Source of the DNA: Phycisphaerales bacterium UBA2402
GTDB taxonomy: Bacteria > Planctomycetota > Phycisphaerae > Phycisphaerales > UBA1924
NCBI GenBank assembly: GCA_002343715.1
Contig: DDSA01000114.1
Coordinates: 667 to 16,912, forward strand
Length of the DNA: 16,246 nt
Direction of reading: 5' to 3'
Below, piece after piece: positions 1 through 8,372 of the stretch; the stretch's first letter is position 1, and every line of letters begins with the position of its first letter. The position numbers were made by a program, and so were the translations under genes. The notes beneath the pieces were generated by a model. That model had not been told where the DNA came from. It saw only the letters and a program-made list of their open reading frames with translations, and made no database searches.

Positions 1-785
1 GCATCCAGTTCACTCCCGACCTGATGCCCGCGGACATCTCGGGCACGACCGTCGTCGCCGAGTTCGAGGGTGAATCAGGGCGTCGGGAACGGCAGTTCCG
101 GTTCCAGCCCGGTCCGATCTTCGGGCAGGTGGTTCTGGCCGATGAAATCAACCGTGCCACGCCCAAAACCCAGTCCGCGCTCCTCGAAGCCATGCAGGAG
201 CGCAGCGTCACCGTGGGAGGTGTCAGTCACAGGTTGCCGGAGCCTTTCATGGTCCTGGCGACACAGAACCCCATCGAACAGGAGGGGACGTACCCGCTGC
301 CCGAGGCCCAGCTCGACCGGTTCTTCTTCAAAGTCCTGAGCCTGGCGCCCGGACGCGCCGAACTGGCGGAGATCATCGAGCGCACCACGGGAGGCTACGA
401 GGCAGACATTCAACCCGCGATCGGTGCCGCGGCGTTGCTCGAACACCAGCGTCTGATCCGCCGCGTCACCGTCGCGCCGATGATCCGTGACTTTGCGGTG
501 CGGCTGGTGCTCGCCACCCACCCCGGGCCTTTCGCCACGCCCCTGACAACAAAGTTTGTCCGGCTCGGCGCTTCGCCACGCGCCGCTCAGTCGCTGATCC
601 TCGCGGGCAAGTGTCGCGCACTGCTTGATGGCCGACCCGCCGTGAGCACCGATGATCTGCGTGCGGTGGCACTCCCCGCCCTGCGGCATCGGTTGATCCT
701 CAACTTCGAGGCCCACGCCGAGGGTGTTTCACCCGATTCCATCGTCTCCAACCTCGTCGAGACGCTCCCGACGGAGGCCGTGTGA
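1..785 (+). CDS. MoxR-family AAA+ ATPase, 3' part (5' end outside window)
   Basis: The reading frame is open from the first bases: codons before the ATG at 24 read IQFTPDL, the usual MoxR sequence, so the true start and the Walker A loop lie upstream. Visible motifs are Walker B with VVLADEINR (129-155), sensor 1 ATQNP (258-272), the [13 protein letters not shown] segment that carries the arginine finger, and sensor 2 GASPR (567-581), followed by the C-terminal lid helices. MoxR ATPases are cytoplasmic chaperone-like AAA+ proteins that usually act with von Willebrand factor A or DUF58 partners. Here the downstream partner is a lipoprotein gene that overlaps by 4 bases, so the two are probably translationally coupled. 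Family assignment is secure; the substrate is unknown. Confidence 0.95.
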   Translation, partial: IQFTPDLMPADISGTTVVAEFEGESGRRERQFRFQPGPIFGQVVLADEINRATPKTQSALLEAMQERSVTVGGVSHRLPEPFMVLATQNPIEQEGTYPLPEAQLDRFFFKVLSLAPGRAELAEIIERTTGGYEADIQPAIGAAALLEHQRLIRRVTVAPMIRDFAVRLVLATHPGPFATPLTTKFVRLGASPRAAQSLILAGKCRALLDGRPAVSTDDLRAVALPALRHRLILNFEAHAEGVSPDSIVSNLVETLPTEAV

Positions 786-2491
786 GGCCCGCCGTTGTCT
801 CGCTGCTCGCGGTGCTTGGCTTGCTGGCGTGTGGTTGCTCCTCAGACCCGCAGCCGAGCGACGAAGCGTCGCGGAATGAGTCAGACCCCGCACCGGCAGC
901 CGACACTCGCACACCGACTCTCCCCGCTACCCCAACCCGGATCGATGGATTCGCCGGTGAACTCGTTGCCATTCCACTCCCCGAGCACACGCGGGTGGGC
1001 AAGGCGCTGCGCCTGCGTCTCGATGATGGCACCGAAGTGCCGGTCAAGACCTACCACATCATGGCCACATACCTCGGCTCCACGGATCCCTGGCTCGGGT
1101 CCGCGGCGGAGTGGAGCGCCGAACCCGCCACAAAGTCCGAATCGGCCATCGCGGTTTTCACGCTCCCGGCCCAGGCGGCGGGCCAGGGACTCTGGATCGG
1201 CGAGACCCGCCACGAAGTGCAGTGGCTGACCCCGCCCGAGTCGATCGAAGGGGCCGAACCCGCCGGCGCGTGGAGGCCGACACTGCCGCCCGAGGCCGCG
1301 AACAACGCGGCCCTGCTCGCACAGCTCCGGGCGGCGGCCAGATCTCCGCTCACGCGATGGCGCGTCCGCCTGCTGCTCGACGGGATGCGATCCGGTGTGC
1401 CCCCGATGCGCTTCGACGATCCCGTGATCGAATCGTGGGCGACGTACAACGAGGAGCGTTGGCGCGTGGCGTTCGCCCGGCTGGCCCTGGCCGACCCCGC
1501 CGTCTGCGATCGCCTGCGGAAGAGACTCTCGGCCGTCATGGACTTCGGCGGCGGCGTGTACGCCCCAGCGTGGCCGACGGATCAGCGGGGCCTGGATCGG
1601 TTTCTGTCTGATGTGCTCTCTCCCCGTGGACCTCGCGGAGGGGTGGCCGCACGGGCCGAGCAGTTCATGAGCGAGCAGCCGCAAGCGGTGATATGGATCG
1701 TGGATGATGGCGGCGTCCTCACCGGAGAGGGTCGCCGAAGACCCATCCCGCTCATCGGTGTCGCGAATCTCTCGGGTCGCGATGCGCTCGCGTTCGGGTA
1801 TCTCGGTGATGAGCCTCCACACCCCGATCTCCTCCCCGTGCCGTCGTTCGCTGCTCGTGTTCTGACGGTAACGGGCGTCGGAGATGTCCCGAAAGCCACG
1901 GTGCGATTGAGCAGGCTCTCCGCGGAGGTGCCCATCTCCACGGCTCCGCTGGAGGTGGTTCCGCCCGGGCTTCGGATCGGACCTCTACTGCCCGACCTTT
2001 CGATGGAGCGGTGGTTATACGCTCAGCCCGCCGCGGCACCCGCGAACCTGACGACCCATGCGCTCCTTCACCGACCCGCGGCGGGACCCGATGGGGAGGA
2101 CCGCCCGTGGGAGTTGTTCGTCGAGTGTCGCGTGCCCCCTGGCATGACCGGCGAAGACCGACTCTGCATCTGTATCGGACCCCCCGGACTGCCCGGTGGG
2201 GTAGTGTGTGTTGACGCGATGGGTCTCGTGAGCACCCGCCTGTTCGGGCCCGAAGATGCCGGGCCGCCGCGGCGGTTGTCCGTGGCGAGATCCGAGGATC
2301 GGTGGTCCTTCCGCTTTGCCCTGCCCCCCGGCTCGATCGAACCGGGGGGATTGATCCGCCTGGGCCTTGTGAGGAAAACGGCACACGGCAGGCACGCCTG
2401 GCCGCGCACGCTGCTGCCGTGGCAGGACTTCCCATCGCGTGCGCTGATCGATATTTCCGGCTGGTCGGGGCTGGCAGCGCCGGAAAGGTGA
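782..2491 (+). CDS. Predicted lipoprotein of unknown function, coupled to MoxR
   Basis: The 569-residue product starts at a GTG that overlaps the MoxR stop codon (GTGTGA), with GGAGG at 773-777 as a ribosome binding site. The N-terminus has a short hydrophobic stretch ending LLAC, so Cys17 is the likely lipidated residue (Cys19 is a less canonical alternative); a Ser/Asp/Glu/Pro-rich linker follows. I do not recognise a domain in the rest. It looks like mixed beta-rich and helical segments, with no transmembrane helix after the signal. The predicted location is the periplasmic face of a membrane. The gene pairing suggests it works with the MoxR ATPase, but that is inference. A GC-rich hairpin lies just past the stop. 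Confidence 0.8.
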   Translation: MRPAVVSLLAVLGLLACGCSSDPQPSDEASRNESDPAPAADTRTPTLPATPTRIDGFAGELVAIPLPEHTRVGKALRLRLDDGTEVPVKTYHIMATYLGSTDPWLGSAAEWSAEPATKSESAIAVFTLPAQAAGQGLWIGETRHEVQWLTPPESIEGAEPAGAWRPTLPPEAANNAALLAQLRAAARSPLTRWRVRLLLDGMRSGVPPMRFDDPVIESWATYNEERWRVAFARLALADPAVCDRLRKRLSAVMDFGGGVYAPAWPTDQRGLDRFLSDVLSPRGPRGGVAARAEQFMSEQPQAVIWIVDDGGVLTGEGRRRPIPLIGVANLSGRDALAFGYLGDEPPHPDLLPVPSFAARVLTVTGVGDVPKATVRLSRLSAEVPISTAPLEVVPPGLRIGPLLPDLSMERWLYAQPAAAPANLTTHALLHRPAAGPDGEDRPWELFVECRVPPGMTGEDRLCICIGPPGLPGGVVCVDAMGLVSTRLFGPEDAGPPRRLSVARSEDRWSFRFALPPGSIEPGGLIRLGLVRKTAHGRHAWPRTLLPWQDFPSRALIDISGWSGLAAPER

Positions 2492-2495
2492 CATT

Positions 2496-2512
2496 GACCC
2501 CTTTCGGGGGTC
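2496..2512 (+). other. Short stem-loop after the lipoprotein gene
   Basis: GACCCC and GGGGTC form a perfect 6-bp stem around a TTTCG loop, five bases past the lipoprotein stop. No T-run follows, so it is at best a weak or Rho-assisted terminator, or a 3'-end stabilising hairpin. Confidence 0.35.
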
Positions 2513-2513
2513 G

Positions 2514-2542
2514 TTGGCGGGGTGGTATCGATCTGATACACT
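2514..2542 (+). promoter_or_regulatory. Candidate sigma70-type promoter for the dehydrogenase gene
   Basis: TTGGCG (2514-2519) and TACACT (2537-2542) are separated by 17 bases and each match four of six positions of the sigma70 consensus. It would leave a leader of roughly 48 bases before the ATG at 2597. The pattern is weak in GC-rich DNA, and read-through from the lipoprotein gene is also possible. Confidence 0.3.
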
Positions 2543-2596
2543 CCCGCGGCGTTGGTTTTCATTTCGATGAACCCCGTGGTGAAAGGGCGGTGAACG

Positions 2597-3799
2597 ATGG
2601 CGAAGTTTTCGATCGCGTGGATGCCCGGCGACGGCATCGGCAACGACGTGATGGAGGCCACCCGCCTCGTGCTCGATGCCCTCAAGCTCGACGCCGAGTA
2701 CATCCACACCGACATCGGCTGGGAGTTCTGGTGCAAGGAGGGCAACGCCCTGCCAGACAGGTCGATCAAGACGCTCCAATCGACGACGTGCGGCCTTTTC
2801 GGCGCGATCACGAGCAAGCCGCAGGACGAGGCCAAAGACGAACTGGCCCCGGAACTCAAGGGCAAGGGGCTGGTGTACTTCTCGCCGATCGTGCGACTCC
2901 GCCAACTCTTCAACCTGCACACGAACATGCGCCCCTGCAAGAGTTACGAGGGCAACCCGCTCAACTACAGGGGCACGGCCATCGCCAACCCGCCGGGGCC
3001 GGACGGTCGCGTGAAAGACGTGATGATCGACCAGGTTGTCTTCCGCGAGAACACCGAAGGGTCGTACGGCGGGGTCGAGTTCTTCCCGCTGCCCCAGGCC
3101 GTCTACGACGCCCTGTGCCTCAACCCCAAAATGAAGCCGTGGAAGGACAAAGGTCTGGAGAACGTGGCCCTCTCGACGCGCATCGTGAGCGTGCAGGGGT
3201 GTACCAACATCTGCCGCCAGGCCTTCGAGTTCGCCAAGCGCACGGGGCGCAAGCGCGTCACGCTTGTCGAGAAACCCAACGTGCTGCGCGAGACCGGCGG
3301 CCTGATGACCCGCATCTTCCGCAAGCTCGCCGAGGAATACAAGGGCGCGGGCATCTGGGCCGACGAGGCCAACATCGACGCCATCTGCATGTGGATGTTC
3401 AAGAACCCGCAGGACTACAGCGTGATCGTGGCCGAGAACATGTTCGGCGACATCGTGAGCGACCTGTGCGCCGGGCTGGTAGGCGGCCTGGGCTTCGCGC
3501 CCAGCGCGAACCTGGGCGATACGTACGCCGTCTTTGAGCCCACCCACGGCAGCGCCCCCAAGTACGCCGGACAATACAAGGTCAATCCTCACGCCATGCT
3601 CCTGACGGCGAAGATGATGCTCGACTGGCTGGGCGACGGTAATGGCGGCGGCGGCGCAGGCGAGAAGCAGATGGCCGCGCGCCTCGAAACCGCCATCTCG
3701 CGCGTCATCAAGGAAGGCAAGGTCACGACCTACGACATGGGTGGTAAGTACACGACCATCGAGGTGGCGAAGGAAGTGGCGAAGTATGTGGCTCACTGA
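2597..3799 (+). CDS. Isocitrate/isopropylmalate dehydrogenase family; probable isocitrate dehydrogenase
   Basis: The 400-residue product covers the whole beta-decarboxylating dehydrogenase fold. It starts with MPGDGIG and contains RENTEG (150-155), NMFGDIVSD (281-289) and [10 protein letters not shown] (317-326). By alignment to E. coli isocitrate dehydrogenase from memory, the substrate residues are S96, R102, R112, R150, Y157 and K226, and the metal ligands D261, D285 and D289. S96 in place of the Glu/Leu set of isopropylmalate enzymes favours isocitrate. The cofactor pocket keeps K322, Y323, V329 and Y379 of the NADP type, but the usual Arg is G383, so cofactor preference is unclear. A Gly-rich loop lies at 347-355. 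The likely role is oxidative decarboxylation of isocitrate to 2-oxoglutarate in the TCA cycle. Homoisocitrate or isopropylmalate activity is a less likely alternative. Confidence 0.92.
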   Translation: MAKFSIAWMPGDGIGNDVMEATRLVLDALKLDAEYIHTDIGWEFWCKEGNALPDRSIKTLQSTTCGLFGAITSKPQDEAKDELAPELKGKGLVYFSPIVRLRQLFNLHTNMRPCKSYEGNPLNYRGTAIANPPGPDGRVKDVMIDQVVFRENTEGSYGGVEFFPLPQAVYDALCLNPKMKPWKDKGLENVALSTRIVSVQGCTNICRQAFEFAKRTGRKRVTLVEKPNVLRETGGLMTRIFRKLAEEYKGAGIWADEANIDAICMWMFKNPQDYSVIVAENMFGDIVSDLCAGLVGGLGFAPSANLGDTYAVFEPTHGSAPKYAGQYKVNPHAMLLTAKMMLDWLGDGNGGGGAGEKQMAARLETAISRVIKEGKVTTYDMGGKYTTIEVAKEVAKYVAH

Positions 3800-3826
3800 C
3801 ACCGTCACCAATACCTCCGACATTCC

Positions 3827-4237
3827 ATGAGCACTGAGAACACAAACCTCATCCGGGCCGTGTACCACGCCTTCTCCGTCGGTGACGTCGCCGGTGTGCT
3901 GGGGCGTTTCAGCCCGGACATCGTCTGGAACGAGGCGGAGAACTTCCCCTACGCCGACGGCAACCCGTACATCGGCCCCGAGGCGGTGGCGAAGGGCGTC
4001 TTTGCACGCTGCGTGGGAGAATGGGACGGGTTTGCGGCACACCCCGAGGAGTTTGTCGACGCCGGAGACACCATCGTGGTCCTCGGACGCTACACGGGAA
4101 CGTACATGGCCACGGGCCGCCCGCAGCACACTCAGTTCGTTCACGTGTGGCGCATCGCGGGGGGCAAGGCGGTGCGATTCCAGCAGTTCGCCGACACACT
4201 CCAGGTGGCCCGGGTCACCGAAATTGTCAAGGTCTGA
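3827..4237 (+). CDS. SnoaL-like / NTF2-fold protein
   Basis: The 136-residue protein shows the small NTF2-like cone fold signature. An N-terminal helix (NLIRAVYHAFSVGDV) is followed by LGRFSPDIVWNEAE, an IGPEAVAKGVF segment, and strands ending in HVWRIAGGKAVRFQQFADT. This matches SnoaL-like, ketosteroid-isomerase-related proteins in length and pattern. The family includes isomerases, cyclases and many proteins of unknown role, so no reaction can be assigned. It starts 27 bases after the dehydrogenase stop with no clear ribosome binding site and is probably on the same transcript. There is no signal peptide, so it should be cytoplasmic. Confidence 0.9.
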   Translation: MSTENTNLIRAVYHAFSVGDVAGVLGRFSPDIVWNEAENFPYADGNPYIGPEAVAKGVFARCVGEWDGFAAHPEEFVDAGDTIVVLGRYTGTYMATGRPQHTQFVHVWRIAGGKAVRFQQFADTLQVARVTEIVKV

Positions 4238-4285
4238 GGCGGGCGTTGTACAACCCCGTTGGACGTTCCTTCAAGCCCGCAGCCG

Positions 4286-4705
4286 ATGAAAGGTTCGTAC
4301 TTGCCCATCCACCCCGACATCCTCGCGTACAACGCCGCACTGGCCTCGGGCGACCAGGCCTTGTGCGATGCTCTTGCCGCGGTCATCGACCGCCACATCT
4401 CGAAACTCGATGGCGCGGAGTGCAAGGTCTGGCACCGGCACCCGGTGTGGTTCCTGCACGGCAACCCGATCGTCGGCTACAGCACCCTCAAGGGCTGTGT
4501 CCGGCTGCTCTTCTGGAGCGGACAATCCTTCGACGAACCGGGACTCAAGCCGGAAGGGAGTTTCAAGGCCGCGGAGATCCGCTTCGAGCCGGGTGACAAG
4601 GTGCCCTCGAAAGACCTGGTGCGGTGGCTGAAAAAGTCCGCCGCCATTCAGTGGGACTACAAGAACATCGTGAAGCGAAAGGGACGTCTGGAACGGTTGG
4701 TCTGA
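4286..4705 (+). CDS. DUF1801-family protein
   Basis: The product (139 residues from the ATG chosen here) contains KVWHRHPVWFLHGNPIVGY, LKGCVRLLFWSG and IQWDYKNIVKRKG, all characteristic of DUF1801 (YdhG/YobT-like) proteins. The biochemical function of the family is not established; it is a small cytoplasmic alpha/beta protein. An in-frame TTG at 4259 would add nine residues (MDVPSSPQP) that do not look like the family, so the ATG at 4286 is preferred, although neither has a good ribosome binding site. It lies 48 bases after the SnoaL-like gene on the same strand and converges with the pseudopilin gene. No convincing terminator is visible in the 61 bases between them. Confidence 0.87.
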   Translation: MKGSYLPIHPDILAYNAALASGDQALCDALAAVIDRHISKLDGAECKVWHRHPVWFLHGNPIVGYSTLKGCVRLLFWSGQSFDEPGLKPEGSFKAAEIRFEPGDKVPSKDLVRWLKKSAAIQWDYKNIVKRKGRLERLV

Positions 4706-4766
4706 CACGGCGCGGTCGAAGTCGCACCCGCGACGTTCACACCCTGGTGAAGAGCTCGACGGACGC

Positions 4767-5711
4767 TCAGCGCACGCCCTGCAAACCGGGGTACGAATAC
4801 CCCGCCAGCGGCACGCCCCTCGTGCCCCCGAACCTGGCGATGGTGTCCGCGCGCGCGTTCTGCGCTTCCGCACGGGTCACCCCGCCCACGTGCGAATCGG
4901 CGAAGGCCACGTTGCACGTGCCGTGACGGAAATACTCCTTGTCCCAGTTGTCTCCTTCGGCCCCCGGCAGACCGTCCCACTGGTCCATCTGCGAGAGCGC
5001 ATCGCCGTTGCCCTCGAGCATCACCTCCGGGCTGTCCTGGAAGAAGACGATACCGGATGGGAACTCCACATCCCCCAGTTTCCGAGGAACGCGCCTCCCG
5101 GCTCGCATCTCGAAGAACGTTCGCCCCGCCGAGAGCGGGATGTTGAAGGATCCCGGTGTGACACCGTTGAAGCCGTAGGACGAATAGAGCGTGTACGGAT
5201 CGTGGGCCAGTCGGCCCTGGCCCCTGAACATCGGCAGCGAGTACCTGGCATCCGGGCATCGAGTGACCTCCCACCCCGCGAGGTAGGTGTTCGCGCCGAT
5301 CCCGAAACTCGGCACAAACATGTGCGGAAGGGTCGCCACGCCCAGTTCCGTGTCGTACAGCGCGGCCCAGTACGCATCGGTCTCCACGACCGCGTTGCCG
5401 GTGCCGACCCGGAAGGGGTAGACGAGGTAGTACCGGGGCGAGGTGCCGTCGAACCGAAGCGCGTTGTTGTTCCATGTCACGTGCCACTGTTCTTTGTTCG
5501 AGAGCGAGTAGGCCGTGACCGCCGTCGCCAGTTGCCGCATCTGTGACTGGCACTTGATCCGCCGACCCGCGCCCCGGGCCTTGCCCAGCGCGGGGAGAAG
5601 GATTCCGATCAGCAGCGCGATGACCGCGATGACCACGAGCAGTTCGATGAGCGAAAAGCCGCGGGCCGACTCTCGGCGCATCCAACCCGTCGATGCAGGC
5701 GTCGTTGGCAT
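4767..5711 (-). CDS. Type II secretion-type pseudopilin (prepilin-like, 314 aa)
   Basis: The N-terminus is a class III prepilin signal: a basic leader (MRRESARG), cleavage expected between G18 and F19, then [18 protein letters not shown] with the required Glu at +5 (E23) and one hydrophobic helix. The next part (KCQSQMRQLATAVTAYS) and the late FRHGTCNVAFADSHVGG match the planctomycete pseudopilin-like family with a C-terminal H-X9-DG type motif, here H-X8-DS. A TGGAAG ribosome binding site precedes the ATG at 5711 (CTTCC at 5716-5720), so it is preferred over the ATG at 5681. After prepilin peptidase cleavage the protein should be anchored in the inner membrane with a globular periplasmic domain. 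No other secretion gene is in the window; the divergent neighbour encodes an exported hydrolase. Its specific role is unknown. Confidence 0.92.
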   Translation of the reverse strand: MPTTPASTGWMRRESARGFSLIELLVVIAVIALLIGILLPALGKARGAGRRIKCQSQMRQLATAVTAYSLSNKEQWHVTWNNNALRFDGTSPRYYLVYPFRVGTGNAVVETDAYWAALYDTELGVATLPHMFVPSFGIGANTYLAGWEVTRCPDARYSLPMFRGQGRLAHDPYTLYSSYGFNGVTPGSFNIPLSAGRTFFEMRAGRRVPRKLGDVEFPSGIVFFQDSPEVMLEGNGDALSQMDQWDGLPGAEGDNWDKEYFRHGTCNVAFADSHVGGVTRAEAQNARADTIARFGGTRGVPLAGYSYPGLQGVR

Positions 5712-5915
5712 GTGTCTTCCAATCCGTGAACCGCACCTGATCCGCGAACGCGAGTGCGGCGGCCGTCGGTTCAGGGTAGCCGGGGTTCTTGATCCCGCAT
5801 CCGTGTTGTCGGACTTTTCGACGCGGCCGCAACCCTCCCCGCACCGACCCGAGAACGGCTCACGACGGTCCGCGTGTATCCCACGATCGTCTGCCCGCTA
5901 CCGTCTGCCATAGCC
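5712..5915. other. Divergent intergenic region, pseudopilin / hydrolase
   Basis: These 204 bases separate two divergently transcribed genes and must hold or lie near the promoters of both. I found no -35/-10 pair with a good match on either strand. The only small symmetrical element is ACGATCGT (5883-5890), too short to call an operator. A GTG at 5874 could extend the hydrolase into this region. Confidence 0.4.
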
Positions 5916-8372
5916 ATGCCCACCCTTCTCCCAACCGCGATCCTGGCCGTCACTGCCATGGCCCTCGAACCCCATGTCTTCCGCGAAGGGTTGGCCGCCT
6001 CCGGCCTGATCCGCGCCGGGCGGAGCATGATCCGCACCGATCCCGTCGAAGCCTTGATCGTCGCCGGCACGTTCGCACAGCCCGCCGATGGTTCACCGAT
6101 CGGCACCACCACCTGGAAGCGCGCCGAGGCCGGAGCGGACGGGAACTTCCCGCGCGAGGCCATCTCGGAGGGATACCTCTTCACCACCTACGACGCTCCG
6201 GAAGCGGGCACGCTGCTCCTTGAGGCGTACGGCCACGGCATGGTCTATGTCAACGGCGAACCGCTGGCCGGGAATCCGTACAGCGCGCCGTACTACAGCG
6301 TGCCGGTTCACCTGCGGCAAGGCCCGAACACGTTTCTCTTCGCGTCGGGGAGAGGGCTGTCGGCGCGGCTGGTGCCGCCGCCGAGCACGGTCTTCATCTC
6401 CGAGCATGATGCCACGCTCCCCCACCTCGTTCCCGGAGAGACCCGGGAACAACTCGGTGCGGTACTTCTCATCAATACGCTCGAAGAACCCGTGAACGCG
6501 GCGCTCTCGTCGGAGTTCCGCGGCGGCCCGCCGAACCAGGCCCCGGTCACGATCACCCTGCCCCCGCGCTCGATCGGGAAGCACCCCTTCTCGCTGCCGC
6601 GGGGCACGCCCGCGACCGATGCGGACGATGCCGACCGCTCCACGCTCCGCGTTTCCATCGCGCCGACGATGCCCGGCGCGTTCGATCCGCATTCGCGTGA
6701 GTTCCGCATTGAACGCCGCGCGGTTGGCCGCACCCGCGACCTGACCTTCCGCAGCGGCATCGACGGGAGCGTGCAGTACTACAGCATCGTACCGCCGGTG
6801 GGTTTCGCCAACGACTCCATGCGGCGTTGGCCCCTGGTGCTCAGCCTGCACGGCGCGGATGTCGAGGCCCACAGCCAGGCCGGTGCGTACGCGCCCAAAT
6901 CGTGGTGCGCCATCGCCTGCCCCACCAACCGCCGTCGCTTCGGCTTTGATTGGGAGGATTGGGGACGACTCGACGCCTTCGAAGTCCTTGAACAGGCCCG
7001 CGCCGAGTTCAACGCCAATCCACGGCGCATCTACCTGACGGGGCACAGCATGGGAGGGCACGGCACCTGGCAACTCGGCGTCCACGAACCCGACGCCTTC
7101 GCGGCCATCGCCCCCAGCGCGGGGTGGGATTCGTTCTGGTCATACCGGGGTCGCCGGCCCGAACCCGGCACTCCCGCCGCGGCGGTCCTGCGCGACAGCG
7201 GCAACGACAGCGACACATCGGCCCTTCTGGGGAACCTGGTCGAGACCGGCGTGGCGATCCTTCACGGAGATGCGGACGACAACGTGCCCGTCCGCGAGGC
7301 CAGAGTAATGCGCGACAAACTCAGGGCGCTGGGCATCGAGCCAGTCTACCACGAACAGCCCGGCGCCGGGCATTGGTGGGAGAACAGCGACGAGCCGGGT
7401 GCCGAGTGCCTCGATTGGCCCGCCTTCTTCGACCTCTTCGCGCGCACGCGATTGCCCGAAGCACGTGAAGTTCGTCGGGTGCGGCTAACGACCTTCAACC
7501 CGGGGGTCACAGCGAGCCGTGCCTGGGCCACGATCATCGCCCAGGAAGCGTCGTTCCTGCCCAGCACGATCGACCTGCAGGCCGAGCCGCACTCCCGCCG
7601 CATCGTCGGCGCGACAACCAACGTGCACCGCCTGCTGCTGCGGGCCGATCCGCTCATCGGCACGGGCGGCCCGCTCACCGTCGTGCTCGATGGGCAGATC
7701 GTTCATCTGCCGATGGTCGCCGAGAGCGGTGAGACGCACCTCCGCAAAGTTCAAGGCGCATGGGCCATCAGCGGACCGGACGCCAAAGGCAAGACCCCCG
7801 CGCGTGCCGGGCCGTTCAAGGCCGCGTTCAACCGCCGCTTCCTCCTCGTCCGCGGCACCAAGGGCACCCCCGAAGAAACCGCCTGGGCGCAGGCGCTGAC
7901 CCGTTACCACGCGCAGACCTGGTGGATCCGCGGCAACGGCGGGGCCGAGATCATCACCGATGCACAGTGGCTGGAACAACCGGACCCGTCTCGCAACGTC
8001 ATTCTGTACGGTCACGCCGACATGAACGCCGCGTGGCAGGCGCTGCGAGAAGATTGCCCTGTCTCGGTTCGACGCGGCGGACTCAGCGTCGGTGAACGTT
8101 CGATCGCGGCCGAAGACATCTGTGTGTATCTGGCCTTCCCGATGCGGGGCACGGAGGTCGGGCTGGCAGGCCTCATCGCTCCCACGGGGGCGGCGGGGGC
8201 GAGGCTCGCCGTGCGCGCTGGCATCTTCACATCGGGTGTGGGCATCCCGGACTTCCTGGCGATTGACTCCTCGCTGCCCGCCGCGGGCGAGGTCGGGATC
8301 GTGGGCGCGGGGTTCTTCGGGCCGGATTGGGACGTGGAGAACGGGCGGTTCGGGTGGAGGCCGACCCCGTGA
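5916..8372 (+). CDS. Exported alpha/beta hydrolase (S9 / esterase-like), 818 aa
   Basis: From the ATG at 5916 the protein begins with a short hydrophobic signal (MPTLLPTAILAVTAMA, likely cut before LEPH). A GTG at 5874 would add 14 residues. Residues about 20-260 are beta-sandwich-like (GHGMVYVNGEPL) and probably a binding module. The central alpha/beta hydrolase domain has the nucleophile elbow GHSMGG (S378), HGDADDNVPV with the acid at D454, and GAGHWW with H486, giving a complete Ser-Asp-His triad. This arrangement fits prolyl-oligopeptidase/acetyl-xylan-esterase-like enzymes. The remaining 300 residues form an additional domain often seen in large planctomycete hydrolases; I do not know its function. 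The substrate could be an ester-linked glycan or a peptide. It is the first gene of a unit in which the next gene overlaps its stop by 4 bases. Confidence 0.88.
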   Translation: MPTLLPTAILAVTAMALEPHVFREGLAASGLIRAGRSMIRTDPVEALIVAGTFAQPADGSPIGTTTWKRAEAGADGNFPREAISEGYLFTTYDAPEAGTLLLEAYGHGMVYVNGEPLAGNPYSAPYYSVPVHLRQGPNTFLFASGRGLSARLVPPPSTVFISEHDATLPHLVPGETREQLGAVLLINTLEEPVNAALSSEFRGGPPNQAPVTITLPPRSIGKHPFSLPRGTPATDADDADRSTLRVSIAPTMPGAFDPHSREFRIERRAVGRTRDLTFRSGIDGSVQYYSIVPPVGFANDSMRRWPLVLSLHGADVEAHSQAGAYAPKSWCAIACPTNRRRFGFDWEDWGRLDAFEVLEQARAEFNANPRRIYLTGHSMGGHGTWQLGVHEPDAFAAIAPSAGWDSFWSYRGRRPEPGTPAAAVLRDSGNDSDTSALLGNLVETGVAILHGDADDNVPVREARVMRDKLRALGIEPVYHEQPGAGHWWENSDEPGAECLDWPAFFDLFARTRLPEAREVRRVRLTTFNPGVTASRAWATIIAQEASFLPSTIDLQAEPHSRRIVGATTNVHRLLLRADPLIGTGGPLTVVLDGQIVHLPMVAESGETHLRKVQGAWAISGPDAKGKTPARAGPFKAAFNRRFLLVRGTKGTPEETAWAQALTRYHAQTWWIRGNGGAEIITDAQWLEQPDPSRNVILYGHADMNAAWQALREDCPVSVRRGGLSVGERSIAAEDICVYLAFPMRGTEVGLAGLIAPTGAAGARLAVRAGIFTSGVGIPDFLAIDSSLPAAGEVGIVGAGFFGPDWDVENGRFGWRPTP

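Noticed and set aside
2015..4144. Long minus-strand open frame (709 codons) over the lipoprotein, dehydrogenase and SnoaL-like genes
   Set aside because: It crosses three well-supported plus-strand genes and the spaces between them, and its translation has no recognisable domain.
4721..4734. Possible terminator between the convergent DUF1801 and pseudopilin genes (GTCGC-ACCC-GCGAC)
   Set aside because: Only a 5-bp stem and no T-run on either side; too weak to call.
4657..5844. Alternative minus-strand frame (395 codons) over the pseudopilin gene
   Set aside because: It overlaps the true pseudopilin frame, which carries the prepilin signal; this frame is Arg/Gly-rich and lacks motifs.
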